Positions 1-8,480 are shown, counted from the stretch's first letter. The stretch is 64,000 nt of DNA from Xanthomonas massiliensis (GCF_900018785.1 NZ_FCOY01000007.1:854632-918631), one strand, 5' to 3'. Notes: generated by a model from the sequence alone, not told the origin. Translations and numbers: made by a program.

Positions 1-707
1 ATGCCCTTGGTCAGGAAGTAGCCGTTGGCGAACTGCTCATACGAGGCATCTTCGAAGTTGGCATTGGTCACCGGCCAGAACAGGATTTGCGAGCGCAGCT
101 GCGGGCCGTTTTCGCGCTTGGCCTTCAGCGCCACCACGGCAGCGGCATTGCCGCCGACGCTGTTGCCGACCACGGCCAGCGGATGGGCGTCCAGGCCCAG
201 CTCCTTGCGGTGCGCATCGGCCCATTGGGTGGCGGCGTAGTTCTGGTTGATCGCGGTCGGATAGTGCGCTTCCGGCGAGGGCGCGTAGTTGACGAAGATC
301 GCCTCCTGCCCCGAATCGACCACCAGGTCGCGCACGAAGCGCTCATGGGTGGGGAAGTCGCCCAGAATCCAGCCGCCGCCGTGGAAAAACATGAAGCCCG
401 GCAGCGGCCCCTTCGCGCCCTTCGGGCGCACGATGGTCAGCTTGATCGACTCGCCGTTTGCGGTGATGACTTTTTCACTGACCTCGGCAGGCGGCAGTTT
501 GGCGCCTTGCTGCGCGCCGACCAGCACCTGGCGGGCATCGGCGGGCGACAAGGTTTCCAGCGGCTGGCCACCGCTTTTGGCCAGCGCATCGAGAAAGCCC
601 TGCACATGGCTTTCGACCAGCGGCCCGCCGGCATTGGCGGCCATCGCCGTGGAAGCAGAAATCGCCAGCGACAAGGCGGTGGCCAGACGGAGTTTGGAGA
701 TATTCAT
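1..707 (-). CDS. Secreted HSL-type alpha/beta hydrolase (acetyl esterase), 3' end outside window
   Basis: The frame opens at ATG 707 (CAT at 705-707), with an AGGA ribosome site about 8 bases upstream, and runs off the left edge without a stop, giving about 235 N-terminal residues. It begins with a cleavable signal peptide (residues 1 to about 24, ending A-M-A-A). The oxyanion motif HGGG is at residues 109-112 and the nucleophile motif GNSVGG at 181-186, with Ser183 as the likely nucleophile. These are hallmarks of the hormone-sensitive-lipase/acetyl-hydrolase branch, which cleaves short-chain acyl esters. Export to the periplasm is inferred from the signal peptide. The acid and His of the triad lie beyond the window. 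The ohr gene lies 45 bp upstream in the same direction, so the two may be co-transcribed. Confidence 0.85.
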   Translation of the reverse strand, partial: MNISKLRLATALSLAISASTAMAANAGGPLVESHVQGFLDALAKSGGQPLETLSPADARQVLVGAQQGAKLPPAEVSEKVITANGESIKLTIVRPKGAKGPLPGFMFFHGGGWILGDFPTHERFVRDLVVDSGQEAIFVNYAPSPEAHYPTAINQNYAATQWADAHRKELGLDAHPLAVVGNSVGGNAAAVVALKAKRENGPQLRSQILFWPVTNANFEDASYEQFANGYFLTKG

Positions 708-752
708 GGATCAAATCCTGGTGAAGTTGTTTCGAAGGACGTGGTGTGCGCG

Positions 753-1181
<429 letters not shown>

Positions 1182-1294
1182 AAAGCACTCCTGATGCGTG
1201 AAAGAGACGGTGCCACGTGGCAGGTGTCACTTTGCCCGGATCGGTCGTACGCTATGTTTCTTATCGTCCACAAAATTTGATTTAACGTACCGAC

Positions 1295-2125
1295 ATGGCT
1301 GATCGACTGGAAGCGCTGTTCGACCGGTTCAGCGCCACCGCCGAGGTTTTTCACACCGGCGCGCTGTGCGGCATCAACGACCTCACCGCCGAGAACACCG
1401 GCCAGTTGCACCTGGTGCGGCAAGGCGAGGTGGCGGTGTGGAACAACGGCACCTTTGACGTACAGGTGAGCGAGCCGAGCCTGCTGCTATATCCGCGCCC
1501 GCTGCCGCACCGCTTCGTCACCGAGGCCACGCGCGGGGCGGATCTGGCCTGCGCCAATCTGCGCTTCGAGGGCGGCGACCAGCATCCGGTGGCCGCGGCG
1601 CTGCCGGGCTTCGTGTGCCTGCCACTGCGCCAGATCGAAGGTGCCAAGGCCACGCTGGCGCTGCTGTTCGACGAGGCATTTTCTGAGCGCTGCGGACGCA
1701 AAGCCCTGCTCAACCGTTTGTTCGAGATCGTGTTGATCCAGGTGCTGCGCCACCTGATGGAGCACAACCACGTCAAGGTTGGCGTGCTCGCGGGCCTATC
1801 GCATCCGCGCCTGCGCCATGCACTGGTGGCGCTGCACGATCACCCGCAAACCCCGTGGACGCTGGAAGCCTTGGCCGCCGCCGCGGGCATGTCGCGGACG
1901 GTGTTCGCGACGCAATTCCACGCGGTCGTCGGCCTCACGCCCGGCCAGTACTTGCAAGGCTGGCGCATCAGCCTGGCGCAACTGGCGCTGCACCGTGGCC
2001 AGCCGTTGAAGTTCATCGCCGATGCGGTCGGCTATGGCAGCGAGGCGGCACTGTCGCGCGCCTTCAAGGCACAGACCGGCGCGTCACCGCGCGAGTGGAA
2101 GCGCGCGCAGGCTGAGCGCGACTGA
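1295..2125 (+). CDS. AraC-family transcriptional regulator with cupin-type N-terminus
   Basis: 276 residues. The first 170 or so form a cupin_6-like sensory domain (residues 15-110 hold beta-rich sequence with a YPRPLPHRF motif). The C-terminal 95 residues are a double helix-turn-helix: the first helix pair is at about 195-215 (LEALAAAAGMSRTVFATQF) and the second ends with the AraC signature (FIADAVGYGSEAALSRAFKAQTGASPREWK). It is divergent from ohr with a 113-bp gap, so it may control ohr, the esterase, or itself; that is inference from position only. Family members of this type often regulate detoxification or reductase genes. The ligand is not predictable. Confidence 0.88.
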   Translation: MADRLEALFDRFSATAEVFHTGALCGINDLTAENTGQLHLVRQGEVAVWNNGTFDVQVSEPSLLLYPRPLPHRFVTEATRGADLACANLRFEGGDQHPVAAALPGFVCLPLRQIEGAKATLALLFDEAFSERCGRKALLNRLFEIVLIQVLRHLMEHNHVKVGVLAGLSHPRLRHALVALHDHPQTPWTLEALAAAAGMSRTVFATQFHAVVGLTPGQYLQGWRISLAQLALHRGQPLKFIADAVGYGSEAALSRAFKAQTGASPREWKRAQAERD

Positions 2126-2210
2126 CGCAGGTGCGCTACGCGCTCGGCACGTACAAGTTGACCAGATCGGGCGGGGCTTCCAATTGATCGACATGCGTGC
2201 TCTTGCCGAC

Positions 2211-2225
2211 CTCTGTTAAACAGAG
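2211..2225. other. Short palindrome between convergent genes
   Basis: CTCTGTT-A-AACAGAG forms a perfect inverted repeat in the 112-bp gap where the AraC gene (plus) and the cif-like gene (minus) converge. Read as RNA it gives a weak stem (CTCTG/CAGAG) with a five-base loop and no U tract, so a terminator role is only a guess. Confidence 0.25.
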
Positions 2226-2237
2226 CCGAGACGGGAC

Positions 2238-3200
2238 TCAATCCGCCTCGAGAAACTTGGTTACCGCCGCATTGAGCGGCGCGGCGCATTCTTCCGGCAG
2301 CCAGTGGCCGCAGTCGGGCAGGACCACGCCGGTCACGTTGGTGGCGAAGCCTTTCATCATGTCGATCTGGTACTGGCCCATGCCGCCGTGCCCGCCGCCG
2401 CCAATCGCCAGCGCGGGGATGGTGATCTGGGTCTGCGACAGCCGCTTGTTGTCTTCCACGCCCTGGTTGAGCACGCGGTAGTACTCGAACGCGGCATTCA
2501 GGCTGTGCGGCTTGGCGTAGGAGGCTGCGTAGAGGTCGAGCAGCTCAGGAGTGAAGACGGCCTTGTGGGTGGCGTGTTCCTTGATGAAATGTTCGAAGAA
2601 CACCCGCTCCTTACCGGTGATCAGCGTCTCGGCCAGGCGCTGGTCGGCGGCGAAGAAGCTGAAATGCCACACCAGTGATTCGCCCTGTGGGGTGAAGGCC
2701 GGGAAGGAGTAGATGGTGTCGTTCGGGATCGGCGCTTCCATGTAGACCACGCGGCCGATGGTGTCCTGATGCTGGACCAGCATCGGATAGGTGTTCCAGA
2801 TGCCGATGTCGTGCGCCACCAGATCGAATTTCTGGCCGCCGCTGAACTGCTCGGCCAGCTTGTACAGCAGGGGTGCGACTTCGGTGGCGCGATAGGACGT
2901 CGGTACCGCCGACTGGCCCAGACCGGGCAGATCGGGCGCGACCACGGTGTAGTGCTTGGCCAGCTCGGGCATCAGCTGGTGCCACTCGTACCAGGTCTGG
3001 CCGAAGCCGTGGACCAGGTAGACCAGCGGCCCGGTGCCGCCCTTGACGTAGTGCAGTTTGACGCCGTCGATGGTCTGGTAGCCGCTGCTGAAGCCCGCGG
3101 GCAGCGGGAATTCGTCAGCGGTATCGGCGGCGAATGCAGGAGCGGCCAAGGTCAGCACGGCGCCGATCACCAGCCATTGCTTGAAACGGTTGAACATCAC
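2238..3200 (-). CDS. Cif-like secreted epoxide hydrolase
   Basis: 320 residues with a signal peptide (about 1-25, ending A-F-A-A). Alpha/beta hydrolase fold with [11 protein letters not shown] at 64-74, DLPGLGQ at 90-96, nucleophile Asp131 in AHDIG, Glu155 in YMEAP, His179 in LVWHFSFF, Tyr240/241 in the EYYR motif and catalytic His299 in DCGHWLPEE. From memory, Pseudomonas aeruginosa Cif uses Asp129, Glu153, His177, Tyr239 and His297, the same set offset by two. The His/Tyr ring-opening pair is the mark that separates Cif from ordinary epoxide hydrolases, which use two tyrosines. Cif opens epoxides and is exported. It is the last gene of a two-gene unit with the MFS gene (57 bp gap), facing a divergent TetR gene, which mirrors the cif/cifR layout. 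Confidence 0.88.
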   Translation of the reverse strand: MMFNRFKQWLVIGAVLTLAAPAFAADTADEFPLPAGFSSGYQTIDGVKLHYVKGGTGPLVYLVHGFGQTWYEWHQLMPELAKHYTVVAPDLPGLGQSAVPTSYRATEVAPLLYKLAEQFSGGQKFDLVAHDIGIWNTYPMLVQHQDTIGRVVYMEAPIPNDTIYSFPAFTPQGESLVWHFSFFAADQRLAETLITGKERVFFEHFIKEHATHKAVFTPELLDLYAASYAKPHSLNAAFEYYRVLNQGVEDNKRLSQTQITIPALAIGGGGHGGMGQYQIDMMKGFATNVTGVVLPDCGHWLPEECAAPLNAAVTKFLEAD

Positions 3201-3257
3201 GATAAATCCTTCAAACAGGGAGGGAGAAAAAGAAATCGAAAGCCTTGGAGGGCGGAC

Positions 3258-4469
3258 TCAGTGGCCGCTGGCCTGGGCGCGCGGCCCGGGCCGAAAACCA
3301 TGCGTGCGGGCCGACCAGGCAATGCCGAACCCCAGCGCCAGCAAGGCCATCAGCGCCCACGGGAAGGTCTGCGCGCCCCAGTGCTGCAGCAGCACGCCGC
3401 CCAGCACGCCGCCACCGGCGATGACGCTGTTCCACGCCACCACGTTCATCGACAGCGCCACGTCGGCGCCCTCGCCCGCGCTGTCGGCCAGCGCGGTCTG
3501 CAGCAAGGTCGCCGCGCCACCGAAGGTCAGGCCCCAGACGGCCACGCTCACGTAGACCACGCCGGGCACGTGCCCGCCCCAGGCCAAGGCCAGCGCCACC
3601 AGGAAGAACGCCGCCAGGCTGGCCAGCACGGTGCGGCGCAGATGCCGATCGACCAGCCGGCCGGTGAGGCCGATACCGACCAGCGCCGCCAGGCCGAACA
3701 CCAGCAGCACCACGTCGACGCGGTCGAGCAATCCGGCCTGGGCCACGAAGGGCGCGACATAGGTGTAGAGGATGTTGTGCGCCAGCATCCAGGCCATCAC
3801 CGTGGCCAGCACCGGACGCACGCCGGGCGTGGTCAGCACCTTGCGCAAGGGCAGCCGTTCGTGCCCAGCTTGGCCGGGGTAGTCGGGCACCTTGGCCAGC
3901 ACCCAGACGATCAGCAACAACGTCAATCCGGACATGACGCCGAAGGCGCTGCGCCAGCCCACCACCCCGCCCAGCCAGGTCCCCAGCGGCACACCCAGCG
4001 ACAAGGCAATCGGCGTACCGACCATGGCAATGGCCATCGCCTTGCCCTGCTGGTGCGGCTGCACCATGCGCCGCGCATAGCCCGCCAGCAGGCTCCACGC
4101 CAGCCCGGCGGCCATGCCAGCGCCAAAGCGCGCCACCAAGGTCAGTGCGTAATGCGAGGACAGCGCGGTGATGGTGTTGAACACCAGAAAGCCGACGATG
4201 GTCAGCAGCAGCACGTTGCGCCGCCGCCAGCTCGCGGTGGCGATGGTCAGCGGAATGGCGGCCAGCACCGAGCCCAGCGCATAGGCCGTGACCGTCTGCC
4301 CGGCCAGCGCGGCGGACACACCCAGCCCGGCGGAAATCTGCGGCAGCAGGCCGGCTGGCAAGGTTTCGGTCACGATGCAGATGAAGCCGGTCATCGCCAA
4401 TGCCAGCAGCGCAGCCATCGGCAGCCGCTCGGCGGCGGGGTGTGGAGGCAAAGTCTTGGGGGTGACCAC
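3258..4469 (-). CDS. MFS transporter (DHA1-type) paired with cif-like gene
   Basis: 403 residues with about twelve hydrophobic segments spread evenly from residue 17 to 390, and MFS-type loop signatures such as the RFGAGMAAGLAWSLLAGYARR region (about 112-132) after the fourth helix. It resembles drug:H+ antiporter-1 exporters of the AraJ/arabinose-efflux type. It lies directly upstream of the cif-like hydrolase. In P. aeruginosa a MFS gene also sits between the regulator side and cif, so this protein likely moves the same substrate or product class as the hydrolase; the substrate is unknown. Start at 4469 was chosen because it precedes the first membrane helix by 17 residues and faces the promoter region. 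Confidence 0.85.
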   Translation of the reverse strand: MVTPKTLPPHPAAERLPMAALLALAMTGFICIVTETLPAGLLPQISAGLGVSAALAGQTVTAYALGSVLAAIPLTIATASWRRRNVLLLTIVGFLVFNTITALSSHYALTLVARFGAGMAAGLAWSLLAGYARRMVQPHQQGKAMAIAMVGTPIALSLGVPLGTWLGGVVGWRSAFGVMSGLTLLLIVWVLAKVPDYPGQAGHERLPLRKVLTTPGVRPVLATVMAWMLAHNILYTYVAPFVAQAGLLDRVDVVLLVFGLAALVGIGLTGRLVDRHLRRTVLASLAAFFLVALALAWGGHVPGVVYVSVAVWGLTFGGAATLLQTALADSAGEGADVALSMNVVAWNSVIAGGGVLGGVLLQHWGAQTFPWALMALLALGFGIAWSARTHGFRPGPRAQASGH

Positions 4470-4603
4470 GTGGAGTTCCTTGGGAAGCGGGCCCGTTTGA
4501 TGGGGCGATATTTATAACGATTGGTACAAATATAGCCGAAGCGATAGCGCCCGTCTACAATTTATGTATCGACCAGTATTGATCTCACCACCAGGAGCAC
4601 GCC
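4470..4603. promoter_or_regulatory. Divergent promoter/operator region for MFS-cif and the TetR gene
   Basis: 134-bp intergenic stretch, clearly AT-richer than its surroundings at 4510-4590. A TACAAT box at 4556-4561 could be the -10 element of the TetR gene. GGTACAAATATA at 4523-4534 and its degenerate reverse-complement counterpart around 4560-4585 could be operator half-sites. The boundaries of the operator cannot be fixed by eye. Confidence 0.5.
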
Positions 4604-5233
4604 ATGGCCCAGATGGGAAGGCCTAGAACCTTTGACCGCGACGCCGCCGTGGAGCAGGCGCTGCACCTGTTCTGGGAGCACGGCTACGAGTCCACCTCAC
4701 TGAGCCAACTCAAGGCCGCCATCGGCGGCGGCATCTCCGCGCCCAGCTTCTACGCCGCCTTCGGCTCCAAGGAGGCGCTCTACCAGGAATGCGTCGCGCG
4801 CTACCTGGCCACCTATGCGCAGGTCACCGAAGGCCTGTGGGACACCGACCTGCCGCCGCGGGAGGCGCTGGAACAGGCGTTGCGGCGTTCGGCGCGCATG
4901 CAGTGCGAGCGCGGCCATCCGCGGGGCTGCATGGTCGGGCTCGGGGTGATGAGCGCCACCTCGCCCGAACAGGCGTCAGTGACCGCGCCGCTCAAGCGCT
5001 CGCGCGCGCGCACCCGCGCCGGCATCAAGGCCTGCATCGAACGGGCGATCGCGCGCGGCGAGCTGGCTTCGGACGTGGACGCGGCCGCGCTCTGCACAAC
5101 GTTTGATAGCTTCCTGCTCGGCCTGTCCACGCTGGCGCGCGATGGCGTCGGGCTCAAGGCCATGGAGGCCGCTATCACCCACGTCATGGGCCTGTGGGAC
5201 CTGCACGCCGCGCCTGGCCGCAGCGCAACCTGA
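4604..5233 (+). CDS. TetR/AcrR-family repressor, CifR-like position
   Basis: 209 residues. The N-terminal DNA-binding domain is at 5-52 (GRPRTFDRDAAVEQAL, then HGYESTSLSQL and FYAAFGSKEALY), the classic TetR helix-turn-helix. The remainder is the alpha-helical ligand-binding and dimerisation domain. It is transcribed away from the MFS-cif pair, the arrangement in which TetR repressors control both themselves and the divergent operon. In P. aeruginosa CifR represses cif and is released by epoxides; the same job here is inference from synteny, not from residues I can match. The ribosome site is CCAGGAGCACGCC just before ATG 4604. Confidence 0.85.
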   Translation: MAQMGRPRTFDRDAAVEQALHLFWEHGYESTSLSQLKAAIGGGISAPSFYAAFGSKEALYQECVARYLATYAQVTEGLWDTDLPPREALEQALRRSARMQCERGHPRGCMVGLGVMSATSPEQASVTAPLKRSRARTRAGIKACIERAIARGELASDVDAAALCTTFDSFLLGLSTLARDGVGLKAMEAAITHVMGLWDLHAAPGRSAT

Positions 5234-5294
5234 GCCCACCCGCACGCGCAAGCCCCCACGGCGCTCCGGGTCAACTTGACGCACGCGCGATTAC

Positions 5295-5311
5295 GTAACA
5301 TCATTGGTTAC
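5295..5311. promoter_or_regulatory. Inverted repeat GTAAC-N7-GTTAC overlapping the start of the Rrf2 gene
   Basis: GTAAC at 5295-5299 and GTTAC at 5307-5311 form an inverted repeat ending right at ATG 5312. A dyad at this place is what an autorepressing Rrf2-family regulator would use. It leaves almost no room for a Shine-Dalgarno site, so the mRNA may be near leaderless or the operator may overlap the ribosome site. Confidence 0.5.
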
Positions 5312-5755
5312 ATGAAACGCGACAGCCGCCTCTCCTCCGTCCTGCATGCGCTGCTGCACATGGCCGAGCACGATGGTCCGATGACCTCCGAAGCGCTCGC
5401 GCAATGCCTGGGCACCAACCCGGTAGTCGTGCGGCGCACCCTGGGCTATTTACGCGAGGCCGGGCTGGTCAACTCCGATCGCGGCCACGCCGGTGGCTGG
5501 CGCATCCAGGCCGACCTGCACAGCGTCACCCTACGCCAGTTGCACGACGCGCTGGGCGAACCGGCGCTGTTCGCCATCGGCCATCGCAGCGATGCAACGG
5601 CCTGCCTGGTCGAGCAATCGGTGAACGCCGCCCTCGATGATGCATTCGCCGAGGCTGAGGCACTGCTGCTCGAGCGCTTCGCGCACATCACCCTGGCCGA
5701 TCTGGCGGCCGACTTCGCACGCCGGCATTCCGCGGTGCGGCGCGAAAGGAGTTAA
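5312..5755 (+). CDS. Rrf2-family transcriptional regulator
   Basis: 147 residues from ATG 5312, chosen because it begins with the Rrf2-typical MKRDSRLSSVLHALLHMAE; longer frames exist upstream. The winged helix covers about 1-75, with the recognition part TSEALAQCLGTNPVVVRRTLGYLREAGLV and the wing GHAGGWR. A single Cys appears in each of EALAQCLG and ATACLVEQ, so the three-cysteine iron-sulfur cluster of NsrR/IscR is absent; this places it with the YwnA/CymR-like non-cluster branch. It is followed after two bases by a thioredoxin-reductase-like gene, with which it surely shares a transcript. A redox or thiol cue is inferred from that partner. Confidence 0.88.
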   Translation: MKRDSRLSSVLHALLHMAEHDGPMTSEALAQCLGTNPVVVRRTLGYLREAGLVNSDRGHAGGWRIQADLHSVTLRQLHDALGEPALFAIGHRSDATACLVEQSVNAALDDAFAEAEALLLERFAHITLADLAADFARRHSAVRRERS

Positions 5756-5757
5756 CC

Positions 5758-6660
5758 ATGTACGACGTCATCGTCATTGGCGGCAGCTATGCAGGAATGG
5801 CCGCCACACTGCAATTGCTGCGAGCCCGCAGATCCGTGTTGGTCATCGATGCAGGCGAACGCCGCAACCGCTTCGCCAGCCATTCGCACGGCTTCCTCGG
5901 CCAGGACGGCGTGCCGCCAAGCGAGATCGCGGCCACGGCGCGTCATCAGCTTGGCGCCTATCCGACGCTGCGCTGGATGGAGGATCGGGCCAAGTCCGTC
6001 AGCGGACAGGCGGACGCCTTCACGGTCACCACCGCCAGCGGCTCATCGCACTCAAGCCGCCGCATCCTGCTGGCCACCGGCGTGGTCGATTGGTTGCCAA
6101 CAATCGATGGCCTCGCCGACCGCTGGGGTACGGCGGTATTCCACTGCCCCTATTGCCACGGCTACGAACTCAATCAAGGCCGCATCGGCATTGTCGGCAC
6201 CGGCCCGATGTCGGCGCATCAGGCCGAGTTGCTGACCGATTGGGGCGAAGTGACATTGTTCGTCAACAATGCCTTGGAATTGGCCCCGGAAGCCCGCGCC
6301 ACCTTGGCACGCAGAGGCATCGCCATCGAGGATGCGCCCATCAACAGGATCGAAGGCCATGCCGATGTGGTGCTGGAGGATGGGCGCGTGCAGGCATTCG
6401 CCGGCCTGTTCGTGGCCACCCGCACCGTGCCTTCCAATCTACTGGCGCAGACCATTGGCTGCGCCATGGAGGACGTACCCACCGGCGTACAGATACGCAC
6501 CGACACCGAAGGCAAAACCACCGTCCCCGGCATCTTCGCCTGCGGCGACGTGGCGCACTTTCCGCATACGGTGTCGCTGGCGGTGGGCAATGGCGCGCTG
6601 ACCGGTGCGCAAGTGCACCGCTCGCTGCTGTGGCCGGAGACGATTGCGCCACGGGCGTGA
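5758..6660 (+). CDS. Thioredoxin-reductase-like NAD(P)/FAD-dependent oxidoreductase
   Basis: 300 residues. The FAD-binding Rossmann motif is at 8-13 (GGSYAG), a CPYC redox-active pair is at 131-134, the nucleotide motif GTGPMSA is at 148-154, and the FAD-contacting CGDVAHF lies near the C-terminus. Length and layout match low-molecular-weight thioredoxin reductase and its relatives. The pyridine-nucleotide motif is degenerate compared with true TrxB and the C-xx-C is CPYC rather than CATC, so this is the TrxB-like group that often pairs with Rrf2 or TetR regulators and reduces small molecules such as dithiols or quinones. Physiological substrate unknown. Confidence 0.88.
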   Translation: MYDVIVIGGSYAGMAATLQLLRARRSVLVIDAGERRNRFASHSHGFLGQDGVPPSEIAATARHQLGAYPTLRWMEDRAKSVSGQADAFTVTTASGSSHSSRRILLATGVVDWLPTIDGLADRWGTAVFHCPYCHGYELNQGRIGIVGTGPMSAHQAELLTDWGEVTLFVNNALELAPEARATLARRGIAIEDAPINRIEGHADVVLEDGRVQAFAGLFVATRTVPSNLLAQTIGCAMEDVPTGVQIRTDTEGKTTVPGIFACGDVAHFPHTVSLAVGNGALTGAQVHRSLLWPETIAPRA

Positions 6661-6669
6661 TAAACGTGA

Positions 6670-6696
6670 GGATAAAAAGAGGCCGCACACGCGGCC
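6670..6696 (-). terminator. Rho-independent terminator, minus-strand reading
   Basis: Stem GGCCGC (6681-6686), loop of four, GCGGCC (6691-6696). On the minus strand the stem is followed by TCTTTTTATCC, a good U tract, so it would stop leftward transcripts coming from the IS scar. It gives no U tract for the plus-strand oxidoreductase gene. Confidence 0.6.
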
Positions 6697-6701
6697 GGCG
6701 T

Positions 6702-6746
6702 GAGTACGGCAATGACCTGGCTGTCGGTGAAACGGGACTTCTTCAT
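6702..6746 (-). pseudogene. IS407-group (IS3 family) OrfA N-terminal remnant
   Basis: Fifteen codons starting at ATG 6746 read [15 protein letters not shown], the nearly invariant beginning of the OrfA transposase subunit of IS407-group IS3 elements. The frame then runs straight into the hairpin at 6681-6696, so the rest of the gene is lost. A purine-rich ribosome site lies just upstream. It marks an old deletion or recombination at an IS end. Confidence 0.75.
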
Positions 6747-6794
6747 GGAACCTCCTCGGGAAAGGGCACGAGAAGATTCCACTTCTGGCGGCAG

Positions 6795-7286
6795 CTAATC
6801 TGCGCGGGGATTACCGGGACTGCGGGAGGACGGGTTCAACGTCTCGATGATGAAGCTGTGCCACTGGTTCGGGGCGACGAGCCGCGAGCAGTACTGCGCA
6901 GGCGATAAAGCCGCGGTTCCGGTGTTTTGTAACAGCGCGGCAAGCATCGCCTCAGGGACACTGTAAAGGCCGCCCGCGCACGATACCGCAAAGCGACATA
7001 TCTGATCGAAATTGACACCCGCAGACTCGCGGAGCCGTAGCACCGTGGAAGCGCCTGCGGGAAACATGCGACGCTGCGGGTTGGTCGTGAAAACACCGTC
7101 GCCTTCGGCATGAACGATCGTGTTATGCACGTATAACATCGCATGCGAGTAATCGCTCTGGGTCATCTTACGGATAAACTTGCTGGGCTTTTGCTCAGTT
7201 GTGGAAAGCAGGATGTCACCCGCTTGCAACGTCGGTATGTCGTAGGTGTAAAGCACGTCGTCCATGACTTCATCGTGTCCGTTCAT
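6795..7286 (-). pseudogene. Permuted NlpC/P60 (YiiX-like) hydrolase, C-terminus replaced by IS sequence
   Basis: 163-residue frame. Residues 1-137 look like a circularly permuted papain-like NlpC/P60 protein: LQAGDILLST at 20-29, His48 in DYSHAMLYV, His59 in the VHAEGDGV segment, and a late Cys133 in AQYCSRLV, so the catalytic Cys comes after the His, the permuted order. Such enzymes act as amidases, lipases or acyltransferases on peptide or lipid linkages. The last 26 residues are the antisense translation of the IS3 OrfB remnant at 6817-6879, so the native end has been removed and a chance stop supplied. The dyad survives, but the fold is probably incomplete. No signal peptide is visible. 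Confidence 0.65.
6817..6879 (+). mobile_element. IS3-family OrfB remnant
   Basis: Sixty-three bases closely resemble 38303-38365 at the start of OrfB in the complete IS3 element of this window (both encode GLREDGF-VSM-KLC-WFG) with about one mismatch in five. It is a fragment of a related, not identical, element. Its right edge coincides with the break in the NlpC/P60-like gene. Confidence 0.7.
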
Positions 7287-7631
7287 TTGGATTTCTCGAG
7301 TACATGCGCATTGCCAATGGGACGACGGAACCAGATTTCTCGCTGGTGCGCCTAATACGCAACGATAGCATCGTGCATTGCGAGCCCGAGCAAATGATCG
7401 GTACAGGCCACGACACTCCGTCTGACTAAGTCTTGTGGATGACTGCGGTCGAGCTTAAGACTGCAGGCATACGGTTTCGCGCTAATGTCTTAGTGGCGAA
7501 GCCCACGTCAGGTTTCGGATGCCGGTGTCCGCTTTGGGTCTAAAGCAGCCCCTCAGAATCGTGCTAGCAGTCAACTGTTTGGAATCCGCGTTTTCTCTAT
7601 CCTACGCTGCTGGCTACCACCGGAACCACGC
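7287..7631. other. 345-bp stretch without a recognisable gene
   Basis: Moderate GC, several short frames with no family resemblance, no convincing hairpins or tRNA. It separates the truncated NlpC/P60-like gene from the XRE regulator and probably contains the promoter of the former. I see nothing further. Confidence 0.4.
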
Positions 7632-7916
7632 TCACAGATCAGGCTTTAGTACCTTCTCGGTACTCGCAACCAACGTAGCGGCCGGAACCTTCAAGGCTCC
7701 CGCCAACAACAAGACTGTCGCCAATGCCGGCTGACAGACGCCGCGTTCGGCACGGGATACAAAGGTGCGATCAACACTGGCCAGATGGGCCAGCTCTTCT
7801 TGTGACATGCCTGCGCGCTCGCGCGACTGGCGCAATGCCTGCCCGAATGCCTTGGCCACGTTTTGACGGTCTGCGCGCACTTGCACAGCCTCTTCCGCCA
7901 GTGCGTACTTCACCAC
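7632..7916 (-). CDS. XRE-family helix-turn-helix regulator
   Basis: 94 residues. The Cro/CI-type helix-turn-helix is at about 25-78: FGQALRQSRERAGMSQEELAHLASVDRTFVSRAERG and then PALATVLLLAGAL. There is no additional domain beyond short tails. Small stand-alone XRE proteins of this kind control mobile elements, toxin-antitoxin systems or restriction modules. It lies alone between an IS-scarred gene and a lipoprotein gene transcribed the opposite way, so its target is unknown. Confidence 0.85.
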   Translation of the reverse strand: MVKYALAEEAVQVRADRQNVAKAFGQALRQSRERAGMSQEELAHLASVDRTFVSRAERGVCQPALATVLLLAGALKVPAATLVASTEKVLKPDL

Positions 7917-8002
7917 GGCGTACTTGCTACAAATGAGGCGTATTTGCTACATTAGGCGCACTCGGTTTAACCAGTGAACTTGGCCTCCAAGAGAAACTAC
8001 CC

Positions 8003-8467
8003 GTGTTGCCTACCCCCCTCTCCATCAAGGGAATTCCCGTCCGTCTCGGAATCGCAGCCCTGCTGCTCATGTGCATGGCCCTGGCCGGCTGCCACAGCGC
8101 CGGCAGTGAGTACGTTGGCAAGTGGGTCAACGAAAAAAGCGACCAACGGACGATGGAGATTGAGCGCAACGGTGACAGCTTCATGCTCCGCAATACCGAA
8201 CCCAGCTTCTTCACTGGCAAGGTCGAAACGAAGAACATCCCGGCCACGCTCAGGGACGGCACGCTGCAGGTTCAGCTAGGCATGGGCTCGGTCACGCTCA
8301 GTCTGGACAAGGGCACGGGCCATCTGACCGATGGACGGTCCGAATACAAGCGGATTACCGACAGTGAGTTCAAACAACTGATCGAGCAGCAAGCAGCCGA
8401 ACAGGCACAGAGAGAAGCTGAGCGTGCCGCTCGGGCAAAAGAACCCGGCAAAAGTTTTCCTGATTAG
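8003..8467 (+). CDS. Lipoprotein of unknown function, stop codon lies inside an IS end
   Basis: 154 residues from GTG 8003. A lipoprotein signal peptide ends in LAGC with the acylated Cys at residue 30. The mature part (EYVGKWVNEKS and a series of beta-like segments to about 115) resembles small outer-membrane lipoproteins that bind like a single beta barrel; the last 40 residues are a charged helix rich in Gln, Glu and Ala. The final three codons (P-D-stop) are made by the left inverted repeat of the IS1595 element, so the original C-terminus may have been longer. No specific function recognised. Confidence 0.7.
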   Translation: MLPTPLSIKGIPVRLGIAALLLMCMALAGCHSAGSEYVGKWVNEKSDQRTMEIERNGDSFMLRNTEPSFFTGKVETKNIPATLRDGTLQVQLGMGSVTLSLDKGTGHLTDGRSEYKRITDSEFKQLIEQQAAEQAQREAERAARAKEPGKSFPD

Positions 8468-8480
8468 CACGATCTTTCAG
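8459..8480 (+). repeat. Left inverted repeat of the IS1595 element
   Basis: CCTGATTAGCACG followed by two variable bases and CTTTCAG; it matches the reverse complement of 9495-9516 at 20 of 22 positions. Confidence 0.85.

Noticed and set aside
6795..6875. Novel C-terminal domain of the NlpC/P60-like protein
   Set aside because: It is the antisense reading of an IS3 OrfB remnant also found, in sense, at 38303-38365.
7519..7734. 71-codon plus-strand ORF
   Set aside because: No ribosome site, no family resemblance, and it overlaps the end of the XRE gene on the other strand.
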